The notes under the pieces: model-generated | What the model was told of the DNA's origin: nothing | Database searches by the model: none | The model's input: the letters and a program-made list of their open reading frames with translations, nothing else | Position numbers and translations under genes: made by a program | Origin: Calothrix sp. HK-06 | GTDB taxonomy: Bacteria; Cyanobacteriota; Cyanobacteriia; Cyanobacteriales; Nostocaceae | NCBI RefSeq assembly: GCF_001904745.1 | Contig: NZ_MRCD01000081.1 | Span: 1 to 40,643, forward strand | Length of the DNA: 40,643 nucleotides | Direction: 5' to 3' | Shown here: positions 8,808 through 14,646 of the stretch, one piece after another | Numbering within the stretch: the stretch's first letter is position 1 | Layout of the letters: every line of letters begins with the position of its first letter

Positions 8808-9448
8808 AATATATTCAAAAAAATCAAGAACCGCGAAGTTTGACCGATTGGAATCAAAAGCTAGGTGGCAGGATAAAAGATTGGAAGTCCTTTAATAAAT
8901 CGGTCAAAAACGACGTTTATGAATCTTTGTTGAAAGAGCAGGGGTTTATTTGTGCTTACTGTAGTCGTCCTATTATTCGCACAAACTGCCATATTGAACA
9001 CTACCGTCCAAAAAGCGTTTACAAAGAATTAACTTTTGCTTATACCAACCTAATTGCATCGTGTCAAGGAGAAGACGAGAGAAAACCGCGTACACCCGTA
9101 CACTGTGGACATAAAAAAGGCGCCTGGTATGATGAGGAGTTAATGGTATCACCCTTAGACCCTGGATGTGAGACATATTTTAGATATACAGGGTCAGGGG
9201 AAATAGCACCAGCACAAGGAGTCAAGGAAGAAGCAGCGCAAACAACTATTAATAAACTTGCCCTAGATATAGATAAACTAAGAAGACTGAGGAGAACAGC
9301 GATAGACACAGCTATACAAATAAGTGAAGGATTAGAAGAGGTAGAAATACAGCAACTAATTCAAGGATACCAAAAACCAGATAATAATGGGCGCCTGACC
9401 CCGTTTTGCGACGTAATAGTATATACACTGCAAAAATTTGTGCTATAA
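8804..9448 (+). CDS. ptuB: Septu-type HNH endonuclease PtuB (TIGR02646-like)
   Basis: A 214-residue HNH nuclease, the likely effector of the PtuA/PtuB pair, expected to cut nucleic acid when the ATPase complex is triggered. The HNH core is visible as CAYC (Cys50, Cys53), then HIEH (His63-His66) followed by YRPK, and an Asn in YTNL (Asn82). Further cysteines (Cys87, Cys101 in HCGHKKG) could complete zinc binding. The C-terminal half is helical (LDIDKLRRLRR). The length matches the TIGR02646/PtuB family. It overlaps ptuA by four bases and is followed after 58 bases by an unrelated ABM gene. The catalytic motif is intact, so the system may be functional. Confidence 0.86.
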   Translation: MKYIQKNQEPRSLTDWNQKLGGRIKDWKSFNKSVKNDVYESLLKEQGFICAYCSRPIIRTNCHIEHYRPKSVYKELTFAYTNLIASCQGEDERKPRTPVHCGHKKGAWYDEELMVSPLDPGCETYFRYTGSGEIAPAQGVKEEAAQTTINKLALDIDKLRRLRRTAIDTAIQISEGLEEVEIQQLIQGYQKPDNNGRLTPFCDVIVYTLQKFVL

Positions 9449-9506
9449 AAGTGCAAATTGCGAAGTATTGCTAAATGCTAAGTGCTAATTGAAAGGAGAT
9501 ATAACA

Positions 9507-9821
9507 ATGATACTTGAAGCAGTAATGCTGAACGTAAAACCAGGGATGGAAAATAAATTTGAATTAGCATTTAAACAAGCATCAAAAATTATATCTCTAA
9601 TAGATGGATATTTATCGCACGAACTACACCGCTGTATAGAAGTCAAAGGTAAATACTTATTACTAGTGCAATGGGAGAACTTAGAAGCACATACATCTGG
9701 GTTTCGAGAATCTCCCAAATACGAACAATGGAAAAAAATATTACATCACTTTTACGACCCATTCCCTACAGTAGAACACTTTCAACTCGTAGAAAGTAAA
9801 ACTAAAAATCCAGACTACTAG
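9507..9821 (+). CDS. Antibiotic biosynthesis monooxygenase (ABM) domain protein
   Basis: A 104-residue ABM-fold protein. The frame extends upstream to a TTG at 9489, but ATG at 9507 is preceded by a strong ribosome binding site (AAAGGAG at 9491-9497, 9 bases before the ATG), which fixes the start. The dimeric alpha/beta-barrel family is recognisable from MILEAVMLNVKPG, then the IDGYLSHEL segment and YLLLVQWENLEAH. Members include quinol monooxygenases and small haem-degrading or stress proteins; the substrate cannot be told from sequence. It may be cotranscribed with ptuAB, but its function does not obviously fit defence. Confidence 0.8.
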   Translation: MILEAVMLNVKPGMENKFELAFKQASKIISLIDGYLSHELHRCIEVKGKYLLLVQWENLEAHTSGFRESPKYEQWKKILHHFYDPFPTVEHFQLVESKTKNPDY

Positions 9822-9921
9822 CAACGAAGCATCTAAGATTGTCATGCATCAGAACGACGAATTTTTTTTTCACATAAGTAAGGTGCGTGAAGAATTAGCT
9901 TTAATATATAATAGGCGCCCC

Positions 9922-9959
9922 GTAGAGACGTGATTAATTACGTCTCTACATTGTTTTTT
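9922..9959 (+). terminator. Hairpin with T-tract between ABM and parA genes
   Basis: Perfect 10-base stem: GTAGAGACGT at 9922-9931 pairs with ACGTCTCTAC at 9940-9949, with an 8-base loop, followed by a T-rich tract (TTGTTTTTT). It fits an intrinsic terminator for the ptuAB/ABM transcript. The GTAGAGACGT arm also resembles a dispersed cyanobacterial palindrome, so it may be a repeat acting as a terminator. A GGCGCC site lies just upstream at 9914. Confidence 0.75.
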
Positions 9960-10055
9960 GGTTAAATTAAAAATTATTACTAAAATCAGTTGTAATAAAT
10001 CCCATCGAGCGGTACAATCACCATTTGTCTAATGCAAATGTTCTAACTTAAAACA

Positions 10056-10823
10056 GTGTCCACAACTCGTATTCTGGCTTTATTTAACCAAAGTGGAGGC
10101 GTTGGTAAAACAAGTTTAACCATGAACTTGGGTTATCACCTTGCACAAAGGAAAAAAAACCGTGTCTTACTTGTAGACATGGATCCCCAAGCAAGTCTAA
10201 CTACTTTCATGGGTTTAGACCCTGATTCATTAAACAAAACTGTATATGAAGCAATTGTTGGAGAAGAGGATTTACCTATATATCCCGAACTGATTCACAA
10301 TATGGCACTGGCACCTGCTAATATCAACTTGAGTGCAGCGGAACTTGAGTTGGTTTCTGCTTTAATGCGAGAAATGCGTTTAAAAAATGCATTGGCGCCA
10401 ATATTAGATAATTACGATTACGTTCTAATCGATTGTCCACCATCTTTAGGTATTTTGAGTGTAATTAGTTTAGTAGCTGCGACTCATGTATTAGTTCCAA
10501 TTCAATGTCAATTTAAATCATTTCAGGGAACTGATTTATTACTCAAAACAGTCGCAGCATTAAAAAAAGGCGCCAATCGACAATTAGCTATTGCCGGATT
10601 CATTCCAACAATGTATGATTCCCGTACTGCTCAAGAAAGCAGAACTAGTAAAGCAATTTTTGAACAGTTATCACCCCTTGCCACGGTCTTTGACCCGATA
10701 CCAAAAACAATTGCATTTGCCGACGCTAGCGAAGCGCGACTACCTATTGCTTTATCTAGTCCTAAAAATCCCGCCGTTGAAGTTCTCAAAAAAACAGCAT
10801 CCAAATTAGAGAAACTCAAGTGA
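10056..10823 (+). CDS. parA: ParA family partition ATPase
   Basis: A 255-residue ParA/Soj/MinD-type ATPase that moves plasmid or chromosome copies together with ParB. The start codon is GTG at 10056. Walker A is NQSGGVGKT (residues 11-19). The usual signature lysine before GG is a serine here. Walker A' reads VLLVDMDPQ (about residues 38-46) and Walker B VLIDCPPS (about 124-131). The rest follows the family pattern (ATHVLVPIQCQFKS). It overlaps parB by four bases (GTGA), a classic operon arrangement. The lack of a long N-terminal HTH makes it the short (type Ib/Soj-like) form. Whether the replicon is a plasmid or the chromosome cannot be decided from this window. Confidence 0.9.
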   Translation: MSTTRILALFNQSGGVGKTSLTMNLGYHLAQRKKNRVLLVDMDPQASLTTFMGLDPDSLNKTVYEAIVGEEDLPIYPELIHNMALAPANINLSAAELELVSALMREMRLKNALAPILDNYDYVLIDCPPSLGILSVISLVAATHVLVPIQCQFKSFQGTDLLLKTVAALKKGANRQLAIAGFIPTMYDSRTAQESRTSKAIFEQLSPLATVFDPIPKTIAFADASEARLPIALSSPKNPAVEVLKKTASKLEKLK

Positions 10824-11779
10824 AAACCAAAAAAGAACTACCCTACACAAGTCAACTCAAAGGAGTAGCCGCTTTACTCAGTAACCAAAGCGGTGCCTTT
10901 GAAGACGAAGTTCAAGAAATCAAAACCAACAGCGTCCCCATTTCTCAAATTAACTTACCACCTTCCCAACCGCGACACTATTTTGACGAGCAAAAGCTAT
11001 ATGAACTGGCTCGCTCAATCGAAAAATTTGGAGTCCTCGAACCATTATTAGTTAGACCACTAGCTAATAACAGATACGAGTTAATTTCTGGAGAAAGGCG
11101 CCTGCGAGCCTCCAAAATTGCCGAACTCACAGAAGTTCCGGTTAACATTCTCGACTTAGACGATTACACCACCGCTCAAGTCCGTCTCGTCGAAAACCTT
11201 CAGCGCGAAGACCTTAACCCAGTCGAAGAAGCGAGTGCGATAATTTCACTTCTTGCAATACAACTTCACAAACAAGAAAGTGAAATTACAAGCCACTTCT
11301 ATAAAATGCGTAATGCATGTGACAGAGGTGACGATTCCCAGAAGGAAAACGTTTTCTCCCAACCAGAGAGTATAGCAATTCAAGAACTCTTCAAAACTAT
11401 AGGGCGCCTGACCTGGGAATCATTCATTAAAGTTCGTTTACCATTACTCAACTTACCAGATGACGTATTAAAAGTACTCAGTAGTGGTAAATTAGAATAT
11501 ACAAAAGCGCTAGCAATATCTAGAATAAAAGACCCAGAACAGCGAGCATCATTATTAGAAAAAGCAGTTGCCGAAGATTTATCATTGTCAGCAATAAAAA
11601 ATCTGATTCGCGAACTATCGGCGCCTGCAACAAACAATAATGAAACAGCAACCCTTAAAGAACGTTACAAAACCCTGTCAAGCCAATTTCTCAAAGCAAA
11701 ATTGTGGGACAACCCCAAAAAGCGTAAACAACTAGAAAAAATGCTCGCGACTATCGAAAACATGCTAAACGAAGACTAG
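10820..11779 (+). CDS. parB: ParB/Spo0J family partition protein
   Basis: A 319-residue ParB-type CTP/DNA-binding clamp protein; starts with GTG overlapping the parA stop. The N-terminal ParB domain shows the LPPSQPRHYF stretch (about residues 46-55), the ENLQREDLNPVEEA motif and the catalytic-type box SGERRLRA (about 90-97). The central HTH region diverges: after the ENLQRE motif there is a low-similarity stretch (about residues 150-190) rather than the compact ParB HTH. The C-terminus is Lys/Glu-rich. An imperfect inverted repeat starts at the base after the stop (11780), making it a candidate cis-acting site for this protein. Confidence 0.87.
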   Translation: MKTKKELPYTSQLKGVAALLSNQSGAFEDEVQEIKTNSVPISQINLPPSQPRHYFDEQKLYELARSIEKFGVLEPLLVRPLANNRYELISGERRLRASKIAELTEVPVNILDLDDYTTAQVRLVENLQREDLNPVEEASAIISLLAIQLHKQESEITSHFYKMRNACDRGDDSQKENVFSQPESIAIQELFKTIGRLTWESFIKVRLPLLNLPDDVLKVLSSGKLEYTKALAISRIKDPEQRASLLEKAVAEDLSLSAIKNLIRELSAPATNNNETATLKERYKTLSSQFLKAKLWDNPKKRKQLEKMLATIENMLNED

Positions 11780-11879
11780 CAACGGATAGAACGGATGTAA
11801 CGGATGGGTTATTTTATAGAACAAAATTTGTTTCTAACTGATAAATTATCCGTTATATCCATTTATCATCCGTTGCCAG
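11780..11879. repeat. Inverted repeat of ACGGAT motifs after parB (copies 2 and 3)
   Basis: Two about 30-base arms: 11780-11809 carries CAACGGAT, ACGGATGT and AACGGAT in series. 11848-11879 carries the reverse complement (ATCCGTTATATCC to CCGTTGCCAG). A roughly 38-base AT-rich spacer separates them. The right arm matches 5841-5872 at 28 of 32 bases. Several ACGGAT units spaced 7-10 bases apart directly after parB resemble iterated protein-binding sites, so a centromere (parS-like) role is possible. A plain dispersed repeat or transcription terminator is the alternative. Confidence 0.65.
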
Positions 11880-12060
11880 TCTACCTTAAGATAGTAAGCA
11901 TAGTTACTTACCTCTCCCAAAGATAGTAATTTAAATTAACTAAAGACTGATTACATAATCATTTACAAAGGTACATAATCTAGCTCAATAGCAGTGCTGA
12001 GGTGGCATTTTTCGCATATCCTGCTTTACCACTTCTTTATTAAACAAATACTTAAAAAAT
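11880..12060. other. Spacer between parB repeat and amylase gene
   Basis: About 180 bases of AT-rich DNA with two short AAGATAGTAA-like words (about 11887 and 11921). It presumably contains the amylase promoter. No convincing gene, -35/-10 pair or ribosome binding site could be fixed by eye. Confidence 0.4.
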
Positions 12061-13542
12061 ATGACCGCAGTAAATGGTGTGATGATGCAATACTTCCACT
12101 GGTATACACCAGAGGATGGTAGTTTATGGAAACAAGTCGCCGAAAATGCCGAAGAATTAGCGAAAATTGGTGTAACATCACTTTGGTTACCTCCTGCTTA
12201 TAAAGGTACAGGTGGTGGAATGGATGTTGGTTATGGTGTTTATGATTTGTTTGACTTAGGTGAGTTTGACCAAAAAGGGTCTGTGCGGACAAAATACGGA
12301 ACTAAAGAAGAGTATTTGCACGCGATTAAAACCGCACAAAAATTAGGTATTAGAATATATGCTGATGCTGTATTCAATCATAAAATGGGCGCCGACCATG
12401 AAGAAGAAGCAGAAGCAACGCCCTTCAATCCAGACAACCGTGGTGATGTAGTTGGAGAATATCAAAACATTAAGGCTTGGACACATTTTACTTTCCCAGG
12501 TCGCAATGGTAAATATTCCACTATGGAATGGCATTGGTGGCACTTCGATGCAATCGATTACAATGCTTACAATGGCGAAGCAAACGCAATTTATTTACTT
12601 AGAGATAAACAATTTGACCACAACGTTGATTTAGAAAAAGGCAATTTTGACTATTTGATGGGTTGTGATTTAGATATGGACAACCCAGAAGTCAAAGGAG
12701 AGTTAAAGTATTGGGGTGAGTGGTATTTAGATACTACCAATGTTGATGGCTTTCGCTTTGATGCTGTAAAACATGTATCATCAAATTTCTTTTTAGAATG
12801 GTTAGAGCATGTCCGCAATTATGTACAGCGTGAAGTTTTTGCAGTTGGTGAGTATTGGTCATATGATGTAGAGGCTTTACATCACTTTATTTCTGTCACT
12901 AATGGTAAGGTAACATTATTTGACGCGCCTCTTCATTACAACTTCCACGTCGCTAGTAAATCAGGCAATAACTACGATTTAAGAACAATCTTTGATAATA
13001 CATTAGTACAGCAACAACCTACTTTAGCTGTAACTCTAGTAGATAATCATGATTCTCAGCCTTTACAGTCTTTAGAGTCAGTCGTTGAAGCTTGGTTTAA
13101 ACCATTAGCATATGCGTTAATCTTACTGCGTCGCGATGGATATCCATGCATATTTTATCCTGATTACTACGGCGCCCATTACAAAGACTATGCGAATGAT
13201 GGAAATGAGTACGAAATTTGGATAGATAGTCATAAGTGGTTAATTGATAAATATTTATTCGCGCGTCAAGCATACGCATACGGCGACCAGTATGATTACT
13301 TTGACCATGCAAATACAATTGGTTGGACTAGACTAGGTGACGAAGAGCATCCAGGTGGAATGGCAGTTGTAGTCAGTAACGGTAGTGAAGGTACTAAGTA
13401 CATGGAAGTCGGACAACCTAACCGTACTTATATAGATATTACCGAACATATCAGTGAACCTGTTACAACTAACGAAGAAGGTTGGGCAGAATTCCGTTGT
13501 CCTGCGGGTTCAGTCTCGGTATGGGTTCCTCAAGAAGCGTAG
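12061..13542 (+). CDS. Cytoplasmic alpha-amylase (GH13)
   Basis: A 493-residue glycoside hydrolase family 13 alpha-amylase that hydrolyses alpha-1,4-glucans such as glycogen-derived oligosaccharides. It has no signal peptide, so it acts in the cytoplasm. The four conserved regions are present: I DAVFNH, II GFRFDAVKH (nucleophile Asp234), III VGEYW (acid/base Glu264) and IV VDNHDSQ (Asp331). The N-terminal MMQYFHWY and the length match bacterial liquefying-type (GH13_5) amylases. The C-terminal domain (AGSVSVWV) is the usual beta-sandwich. Single-gene unit with a hairpin terminator at 13574-13601. Confidence 0.93.
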   Translation: MTAVNGVMMQYFHWYTPEDGSLWKQVAENAEELAKIGVTSLWLPPAYKGTGGGMDVGYGVYDLFDLGEFDQKGSVRTKYGTKEEYLHAIKTAQKLGIRIYADAVFNHKMGADHEEEAEATPFNPDNRGDVVGEYQNIKAWTHFTFPGRNGKYSTMEWHWWHFDAIDYNAYNGEANAIYLLRDKQFDHNVDLEKGNFDYLMGCDLDMDNPEVKGELKYWGEWYLDTTNVDGFRFDAVKHVSSNFFLEWLEHVRNYVQREVFAVGEYWSYDVEALHHFISVTNGKVTLFDAPLHYNFHVASKSGNNYDLRTIFDNTLVQQQPTLAVTLVDNHDSQPLQSLESVVEAWFKPLAYALILLRRDGYPCIFYPDYYGAHYKDYANDGNEYEIWIDSHKWLIDKYLFARQAYAYGDQYDYFDHANTIGWTRLGDEEHPGGMAVVVSNGSEGTKYMEVGQPNRTYIDITEHISEPVTTNEEGWAEFRCPAGSVSVWVPQEA

Positions 13543-13573
13543 AATTATCAAGTTTAAATTTAAGCTAATTCTT

Positions 13574-13601
13574 GAGATGTGGTAAACCACGTCTCTTTTT
13601 T
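13574..13601 (+). terminator. Intrinsic terminator after alpha-amylase
   Basis: A 9-base stem, GAGATGTGG (13574-13582) with CCACGTCTC (13587-13595), one G-T pair, loop TAAA, then six T residues. It lies 31 bases after the amylase stop and fits a classical Rho-independent terminator. Confidence 0.88.
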
Positions 13602-13654
13602 ATGTCGGAGGGTATATGCTGGTGCCCAATTATTTAATTCAAAATTGAGAAGTT

Positions 13655-13721
13655 AGAAACCCGGTTTCTTTATCGACATCTTGTAATAAAAGCAAAAATT
13701 GTATATAAAAACCGGGTTTCT
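13655..13721. repeat. Two AAACCGGGTTT-type palindromes
   Basis: AGAAACCCGGTTTCT at 13655-13669 and AAAAACCGGGTTTCT at 13707-13721, each nearly self-complementary. A third copy is at 5819-5833. They lie between the amylase terminator and the SDR start and are likely a dispersed short repeat. They may also pair with each other. Confidence 0.65.
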
Positions 13722-13744
13722 TTAATATTTACTTTTTTAATAAT

Positions 13745-14521
13745 ATGAAGCTCTTAAATAAAGTTGCAGTTATAACTGGCGGTGGTTCTGGAATTGGGCG
13801 TGCTACAGCAGTTTTGTTAGCCTCAGAAGGAGCAAAAATTGCGATTATTGACCGTAATATTGAAGCAACAGATGAAACAGTTAGTAAAATTCAACATGCT
13901 GAAGGTATAGCCATAGCTATTGGCGCTAATATTGCCGATGCCAATCAAATGCAGCAAGCATTTCAAAAAATTGTTAATGAGTTTGAAAGAATTGATATAT
14001 TATTTGTGAATGCAGGTATTAATGGAGTATGGGCGCCAATAGAAGATATTGAAATCGACGAGTGGCAACAAACAATCGATATTAATTTGAACGGCACCTT
14101 TTTAACTTTAAAATACGCAGTACCTCATCTCAAAAAACAAGGTGGCTCAATTATAATTACATCATCTATTAATGGTACCCGCAGCTTCCGAAAAGTAGGC
14201 GCCACGGCATATGCATGTACCAAATCGGCTCAAGTAACTTTAGCAAAAATGTTAGCACTCGAACTAGCGGCTAATCAAATTCGAGTAAATGTAATATGTC
14301 CAGGTGGAGTACTAACAGGTATTGAAGAAAGCGTTACCAAACGTCACTTAGATTGGATACCAAATTTAAGCGAATTTATCAAAGATAATATTCCTTTAAC
14401 AAAAAATACTGCCCTCGGTAGCGAAGATGTTGCAGAACTTGTATTATTCCTAGCATCAGACGCATCTAGATATATTACAGGTACCGAAGTCTGGATTGAC
14501 GGTGGAGGTTCTTTATCTTAA
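13745..14521 (+). CDS. Short-chain dehydrogenase/reductase (SDR)
   Basis: A 258-residue classical SDR oxidoreductase using NAD(P)(H). The Rossmann glycine motif GGGSGIG lies at residues 12-18. The FVNAGI segment corresponds to the NAG motif (about 88-93). The catalytic residues are Ser140/Ser141 and Tyr156 with Lys160 (YACTK). The C-terminus reads YITGTEVWIDGGGSL, typical of the FabG-like branch. An acidic residue at the end of beta2 (IIDRN) favours NAD(H) over NADP(H). The substrate cannot be predicted. The preceding spacer holds two small palindromic repeats; no ribosome binding site is obvious. Confidence 0.88.
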   Translation: MKLLNKVAVITGGGSGIGRATAVLLASEGAKIAIIDRNIEATDETVSKIQHAEGIAIAIGANIADANQMQQAFQKIVNEFERIDILFVNAGINGVWAPIEDIEIDEWQQTIDINLNGTFLTLKYAVPHLKKQGGSIIITSSINGTRSFRKVGATAYACTKSAQVTLAKMLALELAANQIRVNVICPGGVLTGIEESVTKRHLDWIPNLSEFIKDNIPLTKNTALGSEDVAELVLFLASDASRYITGTEVWIDGGGSLS

Positions 14522-14526
14522 ATATT

Positions 14527-14629
14527 TGTCATGCTGAACCTAGTGAGGCATTGAGGCATTTAGTGTATACAATGAGATTTTAGATTTTACCTTGCGGGAA
14601 AACTCCGTTTACCTATGCTGGGAATGACA
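14527..14629. repeat. TGTCAT...ATGACA palindromic intergenic element
   Basis: Element of about 103 bases beginning TGTCATGCTGAACC and ending GGGAATGACA, inverted ends. It shares its left end with 23494-23591 (TGTCATGCTGAACG). It fills most of the gap between the convergent SDR and CHAT-receptor genes and may serve as a bidirectional terminator or be a MITE-like dispersed repeat. Confidence 0.65.
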
Positions 14630-14646
14630 GTCAATCGGCACCTATA

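Noticed and set aside
7404-9448. Retron Ec78-type system
   Set aside because: The ATPase/HNH pair is present but no reverse transcriptase or msr/msd-like structure is nearby.
10591-10809. 72-codon frame inside parA
   Set aside because: Overlaps the conserved ParA C-terminus in another frame and shows no independent signals.
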